Source of the DNA: Quisquiliibacterium transsilvanicum
GTDB lineage: Bacteria > Pseudomonadota > Gammaproteobacteria > Burkholderiales > Burkholderiaceae_E
DNA length: 64,000 bases
Direction of reading: 5' to 3'
Assembly (NCBI RefSeq): GCF_014202215.1
Contig: NZ_JACHGB010000005.1
Span: 62,001 to 126,000 of the forward strand
A model generated the notes under the pieces. That model was not told where the DNA came from. It ran no database searches and saw only the letters and a program-made list of their open reading frames with translations. This document shows positions 17,072 through 25,551 of this stretch, piece after piece (positions within the stretch are counted from its first letter, which is position 1; the number at the start of each line of letters is the position of its first letter). The translations under genes were made by a program, and so were the position numbers.

Positions 17072-17998
17072 TCAGTCGTGGTGGTGGTGCTCGTCGAGGA
17101 TCAGGTAGCAGGTGCGCCCCTCCACCGCCAGCGCCACCTCGGCGCCGTGCGGCAGCGTGAGCTTCGGACTGGCATGGCCAAAGGGCAGCCCGGTGAGGAT
17201 GGGCGTGCGGGTCTGCGTGCGCAGCCACTTCACCACCGCGGGCATGTCGAAGCCCGCATCCGCTTCTGAGAGCCGGTAGCCGTTGAAGTGGCCCAGCAGC
17301 ACCGCCTTCTGGCGGTCGATCACCCCGGCGTGCAGCAGCTGGGTGAGCATGCGCTCGATGCGATAGGGATGCTCGTTGATGTCCTCGACGAACAGGATGC
17401 CGCCGTCCACCTTGGGGAACCAGGGCGTGCCCAGCAGGCCGCAGACGATCGCGAGGTTGCCGCCCCAGAGCGTGCCGCGCGCCTCCACTCCGGAGGGCCC
17501 GCCGCAGCGGAAGCCGACGATCTCCAGCGCGCCCGACATCGCGTCCTGGAAGGTGCCGACGGTGATCTCGTCAAGATCCTCGAAGCGCTCGGCGCCGAAG
17601 TCGGCGATCAGGCTCGGCCCCGACCAGGTGGCCGCCTTGGCCTTCGCGAGCATCGCGAGCTGGAAGGCGGTGAAGTCGGACAGCCCCACCCAGCGCTTGC
17701 GCGCGCGCGCCAGCGCCTTGAAGTCCAGCCGCGGCAGGATGCGCGTGAGCCCGTATCCGCCGCGGGTGACCATCACGATTTCGGCGTCCTGCGCGGCGGC
17801 GCGCCCGATGGCGGCGACACGATCGTCGTCGCTGCCAGCGAAACGCTGCCGGCGCCTGAGCGCCGCGCGGTCCATCTTCGGCGCAAAGCCGGCGCGGCGC
17901 AGGTTCTCGAGGGCCCGCTCCACTGGCGCATCCGGCGCCAGCGCGCCCGAAGGCGAGACAAGGTAGACGGGCGTGGGCCGGGCCGCTGTATCGTTCAT
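17072..17998 (-). CDS. ldcA: LD-carboxypeptidase (peptidase S66 family)
   Basis: 308-residue serine peptidase that removes the terminal D-alanine from murein tetrapeptides during cytoplasmic peptidoglycan recycling. The nucleophile serine is in GLSDFTAF. The glutamate of the Ser-Glu-His triad is likely in the ILFVEDINEHPYRIERML region, and the histidine is in GLPFGHASPKLTLPHG. No signal peptide is present, in keeping with a cytoplasmic enzyme. ATG 17998 is chosen because homology begins there (PVYLVSPSGAL). The protein ends in a DEHHHHD tail. It is divergent from the halohydrin-dehalogenase-like gene. Confidence 0.9.
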   Translation of the reverse strand: MNDTAARPTPVYLVSPSGALAPDAPVERALENLRRAGFAPKMDRAALRRRQRFAGSDDDRVAAIGRAAAQDAEIVMVTRGGYGLTRILPRLDFKALARARKRWVGLSDFTAFQLAMLAKAKAATWSGPSLIADFGAERFEDLDEITVGTFQDAMSGALEIVGFRCGGPSGVEARGTLWGGNLAIVCGLLGTPWFPKVDGGILFVEDINEHPYRIERMLTQLLHAGVIDRQKAVLLGHFNGYRLSEADAGFDMPAVVKWLRTQTRTPILTGLPFGHASPKLTLPHGAEVALAVEGRTCYLILDEHHHHD

Positions 17999-18030
17999 GG
18001 CTGAAGTCTGCCACAGGGCCCGCGCGTGCC

Positions 18031-18055
18031 GCACTGCCGCGGCCCCGGGCAGTGC
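18031..18055. repeat. Inverted repeat in divergent promoter region
   Basis: Perfect 8-base arms GCACTGCC / GGCAGTGC separated by 9 bases, in the 97-base gap between ldcA and the halohydrin-dehalogenase-like gene. It could be an operator or an mRNA leader hairpin for the plus-strand unit. Function is inferred only from location. Confidence 0.35.
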
Positions 18056-18095
18056 GCCCGCGGCGCGGGCACCCCATCGGACGAAGGAACAGGGC

Positions 18096-18779
18096 ATGAG
18101 AATCGGAGACAGCCTCGCCGGCAAACGCGTGCTGGTCACCCAGGCGGACGACTTCATGGGCCCGGTGCTGTGCGAGGTCTTCGCCGCGCACGGTGCGCAG
18201 GTGATCGCCGACAAGACGACGCTGGGCAGCATCGCTGCCGGCGAGGCCGCGGTGCGCGCCGCGGGCGAGGTCGACGTGGTGATCGCCAACCTCGGCGTTC
18301 CCGCGCCCACCTCGCGGGTCGCCGACGTCACCGACGAGGAGTGGCGGCACGTGTTCGCGCACATCGTCGACCCCCTGCCCGGCATCGCGCGCGCCGTGCT
18401 GCCGCAGATGACGAAGCGGCGCGCCGGCAAGATCGTGGTGATGGGCAGCGCCACCGCCTTCCGGGGCCAGAAGCGCACGTCCGTCTACAGCGCCGCGCGC
18501 GGCGCCCAGGCCTCGTGGGTGCGCGCGGTGGGCACCGAGGTGGCGCCCGACAACGTCCACGTCAACCTCATCGCCCAGAACTTCGTCGAGAACCCGATGT
18601 ACTACGGGCCGGAGGTCCAGGCGCTGCCCGCGTTCCAGGAGCGGCTCAGGCGCGAGGTGCCGCTCGGCAGACTGGCCACGGCGCAGGAGGACGCGATGTT
18701 CGCGGTGTTCCTGGCCTCCTCGGAGGTGAGCTTCTTCGCGGGACAGAGCATCCCGTTCGCTGGCGGCTGGGCAACCTGA
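18096..18779 (+). CDS. Halohydrin dehalogenase-like SDR protein
   Basis: 227-residue member of the short-chain dehydrogenase/reductase fold that lacks dehydrogenase hallmarks. The NAD-binding glycine motif is replaced by T-X4-F-X-G (Thr15, Phe20, Gly22 in VTQADDFMG). The catalytic signature is S-X12-Y-X3-R (Ser118, Tyr131, Arg135, in GSATAF...VYSAARG), with arginine instead of the SDR lysine. These two patterns together define halohydrin dehalogenases, which turn vicinal halohydrins into epoxides and can run in reverse with other anions. Length fits (about 225-255). ATG 18096 has AAGGAACAGG just upstream. The next gene, 13 bases on, is an AhpD-like protein, likely co-transcribed. Activity is inferred from motifs alone. 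Confidence 0.75.
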   Translation: MRIGDSLAGKRVLVTQADDFMGPVLCEVFAAHGAQVIADKTTLGSIAAGEAAVRAAGEVDVVIANLGVPAPTSRVADVTDEEWRHVFAHIVDPLPGIARAVLPQMTKRRAGKIVVMGSATAFRGQKRTSVYSAARGAQASWVRAVGTEVAPDNVHVNLIAQNFVENPMYYGPEVQALPAFQERLRREVPLGRLATAQEDAMFAVFLASSEVSFFAGQSIPFAGGWAT

Positions 18780-18792
18780 GCGGAGCGTGCCG

Positions 18793-19329
18793 ATGAACGC
18801 ACCGCGAATCCCCTATCTCCCCGCCAACCTCGCCGAACCCGCGGCGCTGGTTTCGGCGATCCGCGCGCGTCGCGGCGGCGCGCTGCTGGAGCTCGACCGG
18901 ATGCTGCTGCACAGCCCGGCGTTGGCGTCCGGCTGGAACGCTTTCCTGGGCGAGGTGCGCAGCGGCCTGGCGCTCGACCCGAAGCTGCGCGAGCTCGCGA
19001 TGTGCGTGGTGGCGGTGCTCAACGGCGCGGAGTACGAGTTCGTGCATCACGCGCCGGTGTACCTGGCGGCGGGCGGCACGCAGGCTCAGCTGGACGCGAT
19101 GCGCGATCCGGAGCGCGCGAGCGGCAACACCGCGCTGTTCGACGCGACCGAGCGCGCCGCGCTGGCGCTCACCGTGGAGATGACGCGCAGCATCCGGGTG
19201 GAGGACGGCACCTTCGCCGCGGTTCGCGACCAGCTCGGCGAGCAGCAGACCGTGGAACTGGTCGGCGTGATCGCCGCCTACAACATGGTTTCGCGCTTCC
19301 TGGTGGCGCTGGGAGTGACGCCCGGATAG
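18793..19329 (+). CDS. Carboxymuconolactone decarboxylase / AhpD-like family protein
   Basis: 178-residue all-helical protein of the CMD/AhpD-like fold. The conserved core is KLRELAMCVVAVLNGAEYEFVHHAPVYLAAGGT. The AhpD-type CxxC redox pair is absent, so a peroxidase-reductase role is unlikely and a lyase/decarboxylase-like or unknown role is more probable. The C-terminal half carries the paired helix repeat (FDATERAALALTVEMTRS). ATG 18793 is preferred to the GTG two codons earlier. It follows the halohydrin-dehalogenase-like gene closely, suggesting the two act on one substrate. A hairpin follows its stop. Confidence 0.78.
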   Translation: MNAPRIPYLPANLAEPAALVSAIRARRGGALLELDRMLLHSPALASGWNAFLGEVRSGLALDPKLRELAMCVVAVLNGAEYEFVHHAPVYLAAGGTQAQLDAMRDPERASGNTALFDATERAALALTVEMTRSIRVEDGTFAAVRDQLGEQQTVELVGVIAAYNMVSRFLVALGVTPG

Positions 19330-19357
19330 AGGCACCGCGCAGCCGGCGGGAACGCGT

Positions 19358-19388
19358 GGCGACGGGCGCAGCCGCTGCGCCCGTCGCC
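19358..19388. terminator. Strong hairpin between convergent genes
   Basis: Perfect 14-base stem (GGCGACGGGCGCAG / CTGCGCCCGTCGCC) with a 3-base loop, 28 bases after the CMD gene stop and 3 bases before the dolP stop. There is no clear T-run on either side, so it is a terminator or 3'-end stabilising hairpin serving both convergent transcripts. Confidence 0.6.
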
Positions 19389-19391
19389 TGC

Positions 19392-20039
19392 TTACTTCTG
19401 GCCGCCTTCCCGGCTCACCCGCTCGATGCGCGCGAGCTCGTCCGCAGTCACGTACTCGAACACCGTGACCACGCGCTGCACGCCGGACACGCGGCTCGCC
19501 ACCTGGGCGGCGCGATCGCCCTCGGGGCGCGTGACGATGCCCATCAGGTAGACCACGCCGGCCTCGGTCACCACCTTGATGGTGGTGGCCTGGATGTCGC
19601 GCGCCTCGATCAGCATGGTCTTGACCCGTGCGGTGATCGAGGTGTCCGCCGCCGAGGTGCCAAGCGACACGCGGCCCGCGACCTGCAGTTCGTTGTGCAC
19701 CGAGCGCACGTTGTCGAGCCGGCCGACGATGGCCGCGGCTTCGGTGCGCGAACGTTCGTCGAGCACCTGGCCGGTGAGCAGCACCTTGCGGTTGAAGCTG
19801 GTGACGCCGATCCCGCCGGCGTCGGGCAGCTGCTGGCGCAGCTGTGCGGCCGCCTTGACCTCGATTCCGGTGTCCTCGGTCTGGGCGCCGATGGTGCGGC
19901 GATCGTTCGCCGCCATTGCGCCGACCACAACGCCGGTGGCCGCCAGCGTGAAGCACCCCGAGAGTGCCAGCGTGGAACCGACCAGCGAGCCGACGACAGC
20001 GGCCCGCGACAGCGCGGACATTGCGCGATTGAACTTCAT
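19392..20039 (-). CDS. dolP: BON-domain lipoprotein DolP
   Basis: 215-residue outer-membrane lipoprotein with a signal peptide ending in the lipobox LALSGC (Cys about residue 29), then two BON domains (residues ~55-125 and ~130-205; see VLLTGQVLDERSRTEAA and GVVYLMGIVTRPEGDRAAQ). DolP (YraP) protects outer-membrane integrity and helps divisome-linked amidase control. ATG 20039 gives a sound signal peptide; longer in-frame starts do not. It sits downstream of diaA and near yraN and rsmI, the same neighbourhood as in many gamma- and betaproteobacteria, which supports the assignment. Confidence 0.88.
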   Translation of the reverse strand: MKFNRAMSALSRAAVVGSLVGSTLALSGCFTLAATGVVVGAMAANDRRTIGAQTEDTGIEVKAAAQLRQQLPDAGGIGVTSFNRKVLLTGQVLDERSRTEAAAIVGRLDNVRSVHNELQVAGRVSLGTSAADTSITARVKTMLIEARDIQATTIKVVTEAGVVYLMGIVTRPEGDRAAQVASRVSGVQRVVTVFEYVTADELARIERVSREGGQK

Positions 20040-20077
20040 GAATCCCCCTCGTGCCATGGCGCCCGTGCGGGCACGAC

Positions 20078-20685
<608 letters not shown>

Positions 20686-20777
20686 GCCGTCGTCGATGAC
20701 GAGCCCGGGTCATCCGCGTGACGGGCTCCGCGGCAGGCATGCCCTGGCGGTACCGAGGCTGTGTCGGGGCGCCCAGT

Positions 20778-21152
20778 TCAGAACGCCGCCCGGATCCAGT
20801 CCAGGCGCTCGCCCTCGATGGCGACGACGTCGAAGCGCATCGGCGGCCAGCGGCGAGCGCCCCAGCGATCGGCAAGGAAGGTCTGCGCGGCCCGCCGCAC
20901 CCGCGCCTGCTTTTGCGGGGTGACGCTGGCGGCGGCACCGCCCCAGCCGATGCTCGATCGCCGGCGCACCTCCACGAAGACAATGTCGGCGCCGTCGGCC
21001 ATGACGAGGTCGAGCTCGCCGACGCGGACCCGGTAATTGCGCGCGAGCAGCCGCAGGCCGCGCGCCGACAGATAATCGAGGGCGCGCTGCTCGGCGGCGT
21101 AGCCGGCAAGCTGGCGCGCCGACGCGCCAGGCGGCATCGGAAGGGAGCGCAT
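20778..21152 (-). CDS. yraN: YraN family endonuclease-fold protein (UPF0102)
   Basis: 124-residue protein with the predicted PD-(D/E)xK nuclease-like fold of the YraN family; function unknown, possibly linked to nucleic-acid transactions. Core motifs are GYAAEQRALDYLSARGLRLLARNYR, GELDLVM and VFVEVRRR. The start at 21152 overlaps the ATG of the divergent rsmI (shared CATG at 21150-21153). An alternative ATG at 21137 would avoid this, and neither has a good ribosome binding site. It belongs to the conserved rsmI/yraN/diaA/dolP neighbourhood. Confidence 0.85.
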   Translation of the reverse strand: MRSLPMPPGASARQLAGYAAEQRALDYLSARGLRLLARNYRVRVGELDLVMADGADIVFVEVRRRSSIGWGGAAASVTPQKQARVRRAAQTFLADRWGARRWPPMRFDVVAIEGERLDWIRAAF

Positions 21153-22059
21153 GACGAATCGATTGTATGTAGTGGCGACGCCGATCGGGAACCTGTCCGA
21201 CCTAAGCCCGAGGGCGGCCGAGACCCTGCGGACGGTCGACGTGGTGGCGGCGGAAGACACGCGGGTCACACGGGTCCTGCTGCGCCATGTCGGCTCGGGG
21301 GCGAAAACGATGGCCGCCCACGAGCACAACCAGCGCGCTGCGGCTGAATCGGTGCTGGAGCACCTGCGCGCCGGCCGCGCGGTGGCGCTGGTCAGCGATG
21401 CCGGCACGCCGGCGGTGAGCGACCCCGGCAACCTGATCGTCGCGGCAGCGCACGAGGCGGGCTTCGTCGTCGAGCCCATCCCGGGCCCAAGCGCGGTGAT
21501 CGCGCTGCTCAGCGCCGCCGGCCTGTCTGAGGCGCCCTTCCTGTTCGAGGGTTTCCTGCCTGCCCGCCCGAAGAACCGCGACGCCCGTCTCGCAACCGCG
21601 GCCGGCGCCGCCGACGCCGCTGGAGCGCTGCTGGTGCTCTACGAGGCGCCGCACCGGATCGCGGCCACCCTCGCCGCGCTCGCCGGGCACTACGGCGAAA
21701 CCCGGCTGCTGGCCATCGGGCGCGAGCTGACCAAGACCTTCGAGGAGGTCTGGCGCGGGCCTGCCGGACAGGCGCCCGCGTGGCTTGCCGCCAGGCCGGA
21801 GCGCACGCGCGGCGAGTTCGTCATCGCGATCGACCGGCGCACCCCCGAGGAGGCCGCCGAGGCGGGCGACGGCGCCTCCGCCATCGATGCGCAGAAGCTG
21901 CTGGCACGGCTGCTCCAGGACCTGCCGGCCAGCCGCGCAGTGAAACTCGCCCAGGAACTCACCGGGCTGCCGCATCGGGAGCTCTACGCGAAGGCGCTGT
22001 CGCTGCGCGCCGAGGCTGCCGAAACGCCGCCGCCCGAGGACGAGCCCCGGGACGACTAG
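21151..22059 (+). CDS. rsmI: 16S rRNA (cytidine(1402)-2'-O)-methyltransferase RsmI
   Basis: 302-residue SAM-dependent methyltransferase of the tetrapyrrole-methylase fold that 2'-O-methylates C1402 of 16S rRNA in the ribosomal P site. Signature segments are YVVATPIGNLSDLSPRA, VVAAEDTRVTRVLL, LVSDAGTPAVSDPG and PIPGPSAVIALLSAAGL. The C-terminal domain ends in an acidic tail. ATG 21151 has GGGAG 4 bases upstream. It is divergent from yraN with overlapping start codons, so its promoter must lie within the yraN coding region. Confidence 0.93.
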   Translation: MTNRLYVVATPIGNLSDLSPRAAETLRTVDVVAAEDTRVTRVLLRHVGSGAKTMAAHEHNQRAAAESVLEHLRAGRAVALVSDAGTPAVSDPGNLIVAAAHEAGFVVEPIPGPSAVIALLSAAGLSEAPFLFEGFLPARPKNRDARLATAAGAADAAGALLVLYEAPHRIAATLAALAGHYGETRLLAIGRELTKTFEEVWRGPAGQAPAWLAARPERTRGEFVIAIDRRTPEEAAEAGDGASAIDAQKLLARLLQDLPASRAVKLAQELTGLPHRELYAKALSLRAEAAETPPPEDEPRDD

Positions 22060-22112
22060 GCAGGCTTCAGCCCGGAGTGCGGCGACGAAGCGCGGCCGTA
22101 CCGGGCCTGGGT

Positions 22113-23219
22113 TCAGCGTGCCACCGGGAAAGGCCTGAAGACGCTCGAATGCCGGATGCGCTCGGCTGCGGCCAGCGCCTCGTCGCGGCCCGCCCACGGC
22201 CCGGCATCCACCTTGAAGAGCCCGCCGTCGGCGCGCACCTGCAGCCGTTGCGCAAGCCAGCCGAACTCGCGTCCGATGCGCTCGCGCATCGCCTGGGCGC
22301 CGTCCAGCGAGGTCAGCGCGCCGAACTGGAGGAAGAGGCCGGGACCGCCGGCAGCGGCGGGCGCTGCGGGCGCTGCTGGCACAGCGGGCGCTGCGGGCGC
22401 TGCTGGCACAGCGGGCGTTGCAGTTGCTGCTGACGCCGCTGGCGCTGCGCTTGCTGCGGAGGCGCCGGGCACTGCCCTCGAAGGCGGCTGCGAGAACGCG
22501 GCGGGTGCCTGCACGTCAGGGGCAGGCGCAGCGACGGGCGACATCGTGATGAGCGGAGGCCCATCGAGGGCGCTGCCGCCAGCCAGCACCGGGCTGGCGT
22601 TCGCTGAGTTCGCTGAGTTCGCCGCCACTGCAGCGGGAACCTCGACGGCGCCCAGCAGTTCCACCTCCACCTCGGCGCTGCCGGCCTGGACGAAGCCCAG
22701 CTTGGCGGCCGCAGTCCAGGAGAGGTCGATCACCCGATCGTTCAGGAAGGGGCCGCGGTCGTTGACCCGCACCACCACGCTGCGGCCGTTGCCCTGGTGG
22801 GTGACGCGCACGTAGCTCGGCAACGGCAGCGTGGGATGCGCCGCAGTCATGCCGTACATGTCGTAGACCTCGCCACTGGACGTCTGGCGCCCGTGGTACT
22901 TGCGTCCATACCAGGACGCAGCGCCGCGGCTGCGATATGGCTCGAGTCGCGTCATTGGCACGTAGCGCCTGCCGAAGACTTCGTACGGACGGTTCGCCCG
23001 CGCGAGCAGCGGCTCGGCCCTGGGCACCGCGTCGGGGATCGCGTCCAGGTCGACTGGTGCGCCCGCGCCGGGACCGTCGTCCTGGTAGTAGCCGCCACCG
23101 CGGGGCGCAGGTGACGGCGACCCGCCCGGCCCGGGCGACGCGCACGCACCGACCAGCAGCGCCAGCCCGAGCAGGACGGCGCCGCGCGCCCGCCCGGCGG
23201 TGCGGAGCAGGCTTGCCAT
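22113..23219 (-). CDS. rlpA: RlpA-like septal-ring lytic transglycosylase with SPOR domain
   Basis: 368-residue lipoprotein that cleaves stem-peptide-free glycan strands at the division septum. It has a signal peptide with lipobox LLVGAC, a double-psi beta-barrel RlpA domain ([24 protein letters not shown] to [19 protein letters not shown]), a long Ala/Pro linker with near-identical 27-base repeats around nt 22371-22430, and a C-terminal SPOR domain ([21 protein letters not shown]). The start is uncertain: ATG 23219 gives the best signal peptide. An ATG at 23252 lies in a 33-base duplication, and a GTG at 23285 overlaps the preceding gene's stop (GTGA). Confidence 0.88.
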   Translation of the reverse strand: MASLLRTAGRARGAVLLGLALLVGACASPGPGGSPSPAPRGGGYYQDDGPGAGAPVDLDAIPDAVPRAEPLLARANRPYEVFGRRYVPMTRLEPYRSRGAASWYGRKYHGRQTSSGEVYDMYGMTAAHPTLPLPSYVRVTHQGNGRSVVVRVNDRGPFLNDRVIDLSWTAAAKLGFVQAGSAEVEVELLGAVEVPAAVAANSANSANASPVLAGGSALDGPPLITMSPVAAPAPDVQAPAAFSQPPSRAVPGASAASAAPAASAATATPAVPAAPAAPAVPAAPAAPAAAGGPGLFLQFGALTSLDGAQAMRERIGREFGWLAQRLQVRADGGLFKVDAGPWAGRDEALAAAERIRHSSVFRPFPVAR

Positions 23220-23281
23220 GTCTGCACGCCCGCGCCGGCGCAGCCCGGCCATGTCGGCACGCCCTCCACTGCGCGCTCCGA

Positions 23282-24121
23282 TCACGTCGGCAAGCCCTCG
23301 GCGGCACGCGCCAGATCGAGCTCGCGGCGGAAGGCACGGAGGTAATCGAGGCCGTCGATGGCGCGGGATCCGTACCAGGAGGTCATCTCGCCGTCGATCA
23401 GGCAGACGGGCCGGCCGGCCAGGCGCGGATCGGCGCGCAGCGCGCGGCAATGCTCCTCGGTGAACCGGTAGGGCTCGGTGGACAGCAGCACCGCGTCGAA
23501 GCGCTCCGCGCCGAAGCCGTCGAGATCGACCTGCGGATAGCGCGCAGGCGACTCGGGCGCCACCGCATGCAGTCCCACCTCGGCGAGCATGCGGGCTATG
23601 TAGGTTTCAGGTCCCACGGTCATCCAGGGATTGCTCCAGATCAGGTAGAGCACCCGCAGCGGCGCGTGCGCCTGCGCGCGTGCCGCTGCCAGCACGGTCC
23701 GCAGCCGGGCCTCGAGCTCGCCAGCGCGCCCTTCGCAACCGAAGATGCCGCCGAACAGGCGATAGAGCCCGATGTTGTCCTCCACCTCGATCGGGTGGGT
23801 GACTACGACGCTGCCCACGTGCGGGCGCAGTGCGTCCACCGCCGGCTTCTCGTTCTCGTCGACGTTGACCAGCAGGTGCGTAGGCGCCAGCGCCATGACG
23901 CGCGCCAGGTCGACGTCCTTGGTGCCGCCGACCTTCGGAATGCTGCGCACCGTGTCGCGCGGATGGATGCAGAAACCGGTGCGCCCCACCAGGCTGCCGG
24001 CCAGGCCCAGCGCGCACGCGAGCTCGGTGAGGCTGGGCACCAGCGACACGATGCGCGCTTCACCGCGGAAGGGCCGGTGCTCCTGGCCCGCCGCGTCGAG
24101 CAGTCTGGGCGCCTCGCCCAT
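23282..24121 (-). CDS. Cobalamin-binding / helical-backbone metal-receptor family protein
   Basis: 279-residue protein of the BtuF/FecB-like periplasmic-binding fold ([26 protein letters not shown], then [31 protein letters not shown]). It has no signal peptide or lipobox in this reading, so it may be a cytoplasmic relative rather than a transport receptor. No BtuC/BtuD partners are nearby. The start is uncertain: ATG 24121 follows a run of four 9-base repeats; TTG 24160, close to the dsbA stop, would add ASA repeats. It lies in the argS-SPOR-dsbA-rlpA string. Confidence 0.75.
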   Translation of the reverse strand: MGEAPRLLDAAGQEHRPFRGEARIVSLVPSLTELACALGLAGSLVGRTGFCIHPRDTVRSIPKVGGTKDVDLARVMALAPTHLLVNVDENEKPAVDALRPHVGSVVVTHPIEVEDNIGLYRLFGGIFGCEGRAGELEARLRTVLAAARAQAHAPLRVLYLIWSNPWMTVGPETYIARMLAEVGLHAVAPESPARYPQVDLDGFGAERFDAVLLSTEPYRFTEEHCRALRADPRLAGRPVCLIDGEMTSWYGSRAIDGLDYLRAFRRELDLARAAEGLPT

Positions 24122-24122
24122 C

Positions 24123-24158
24123 GCCGCCGATGCCGCCGATGCCGCCGATGCCGCCGAT
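24123..24158. repeat. Four tandem copies of GCCGCCGAT
   Basis: Perfect 9-base tandem repeat x4 in the short gap between dsbA and the BtuF-like gene. It encodes repeated Ala-Ser-Ala if translation starts further upstream. Copy-number change would keep the frame but alter spacing to the ATG. Confidence 0.85.
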
Positions 24159-24165
24159 GCCAACG

Positions 24166-24816
24166 TCAGCGCGCGCCCCTGCGCTCGCGTTCGATCAGTT
24201 GCTCCAGCACGCGCAGCGCCTGCGCATTGCCGCCGGCCATCGAGGGCGATGTGAACCACTTGCCGTTGACCCCGAAGGCCGGCACGCCGTCGAGCCCGTA
24301 AGCCTCGGCCACCGCGGAGGCCTTGCGCATGCGCGTGCGCACTGCGAAGGACTGATAGGTGTCGGTGAACAGCTTGCGATCGACGCCGTGCTTCGCGAGC
24401 AGGTCGGCCATGGCCTCCGGGCGCGAAAGCATGTTGCGCTCGACGTGGATCGCGTTGAACACCACGGACCCGAGGCTGTCGGCCTTGCCCATGGATTCGA
24501 GCGTGTAGAAGAGCTGCTGGTGCGGCACCCAGGAGGGGCCGAGACCGACGTGGATCTTGCGGAACGAGACATCCGCGGGAAGCTTGGCGGCCCAGTCCTT
24601 GAGCATCGGCTCGAGCGAGTTGCAGTGCGGGCAGCCGTACCAGAAGAACTCGAGCACCTCGACCTTGCCTGGAGCGTCGGTGGGCTGGGGCGGATTCACC
24701 GCCCGGAACTCGGCCGCCTTCTGCTGCGCCAGCAGCGGCGACGCCACGAGCGCGACCGCGCCCCCGGCGATCGTCTTCAGGAAGCGCCGGGTGGCGAGGT
24801 CTTTGGGTTCAGTCAT
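24166..24816 (-). CDS. dsbA: Thiol:disulfide interchange protein DsbA
   Basis: 216-residue periplasmic oxidoreductase that introduces disulfides into exported proteins. It has an N-terminal signal peptide (ATRRFLKTIAGGAVALVAS) with two arginines, close to a Tat motif, and a cleavage site near LLAQQ. The active site is Cys62-Pro-His-Cys65 within FFWYGCPHCNSLEP, and the cis-proline loop is GVPAFGVNG. The helical insertion typical of DsbA lies between them. It is 12 bases downstream of the SPOR gene and probably part of an operon starting at argS. Confidence 0.9.
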   Translation of the reverse strand: MTEPKDLATRRFLKTIAGGAVALVASPLLAQQKAAEFRAVNPPQPTDAPGKVEVLEFFWYGCPHCNSLEPMLKDWAAKLPADVSFRKIHVGLGPSWVPHQQLFYTLESMGKADSLGSVVFNAIHVERNMLSRPEAMADLLAKHGVDRKLFTDTYQSFAVRTRMRKASAVAEAYGLDGVPAFGVNGKWFTSPSMAGGNAQALRVLEQLIERERRGAR

Positions 24817-24828
24817 TCGTGGCTCCGG

Positions 24829-25551
24829 TCATCGCTGGCGCACGACCGAGGCCTCGATTCCGTTCTCGGCCAGCCGTGCCCGTGCGTTGTTCAATTCGTC
24901 GAGTTGCGCGAACGGTCCTATCCGAACGCGGTACATCGGCTGTCCGTTGACCTCGGCGTCGAGCACGCGGCCCTCGAGACCGAGCAGGGCCAGCTTCGCG
25001 CGCATGCCTTCGGCATCATCGCGGCCCCTGAAGGCACCCGCCTGCAGCAGGTAGCCGCTGCCGGTCGGGGCGTCGGCGGTCGGCCGGGCCGCTTTCGGCT
25101 CCGCCGGCGGCGCAGCGGCAGGACGCGAGGCCACGACCGGAGCGGCGCCGGCATCGGCGTCACCGGGCTCCGACTCGGCTCCGCGCCCGAACAGGCGCTC
25201 CAGGATGCCGCCGCCTTCGTCGCGCGGCGCGGGTGCGCCGCGCGTCTCCTGGGGCTGGGGCGGAGGCGAAGGCAGGTTCTTCGAGTAGAGCGGCGCGTTG
25301 GGGTCCGGCGCATCGGCGGGAGTGCGGGGCTGAAGCACCTTGTCCGGAGCGCGACCCGCCTTGTTCACGAACGGCACCGGGGCCCGCGTGACGAAGAGCG
25401 CAACCACGACCGCGATCGCGAGCCCGATCACCAGGCCGATCATGAACCCCAGGACGGTGCCGCCGCGCACCGCGGAACGCGGCCGCCGGCTGCGCGCCGC
25501 GTTGTCCGTCCGGCTCTGCGGAGTCCGGTCCCCTTTGGTGGAACGCGCCAT
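24829..25551 (-). CDS. SPOR-domain membrane protein (FtsN-like)
   Basis: 240-residue bitopic protein. It has a basic cytoplasmic N-terminus, one transmembrane helix (GFMIGLVIGLAIAVVVALFV, about residues 36-55), a Pro/Ala-rich periplasmic linker and a C-terminal SPOR domain (YLLQAGAFRGRDDAEGMRAKLALLG) that binds denuded septal glycan. The architecture matches FtsN, the late division activator, but the essential FtsN helix is not recognisable, so I leave the symbol blank. ATG 25551 overlaps the argS stop (TGATG), indicating translational coupling. Confidence 0.82.
   Translation of the reverse strand: MARSTKGDRTPQSRTDNAARSRRPRSAVRGGTVLGFMIGLVIGLAIAVVVALFVTRAPVPFVNKAGRAPDKVLQPRTPADAPDPNAPLYSKNLPSPPPQPQETRGAPAPRDEGGGILERLFGRGAESEPGDADAGAAPVVASRPAAAPPAEPKAARPTADAPTGSGYLLQAGAFRGRDDAEGMRAKLALLGLEGRVLDAEVNGQPMYRVRIGPFAQLDELNNARARLAENGIEASVVRQR

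Noticed and set aside
18096-18779. Annotation as an ordinary SDR dehydrogenase
   Set aside because: The cofactor glycine motif and the catalytic lysine are both replaced in the specific way seen in halohydrin dehalogenases.
24123-24158. Short tandem repeats considered as a CRISPR or integration site
   Set aside because: Units are 9 bases, contiguous and without spacers, so this is a simple coding-phase repeat.
24166-24816. DsbA considered as a Tat-exported protein
   Set aside because: The TRRFLK sequence lacks the extra residue of the S-R-R-x-F-L-K consensus, and Sec/SRP export is usual for DsbA; left as an observation only.
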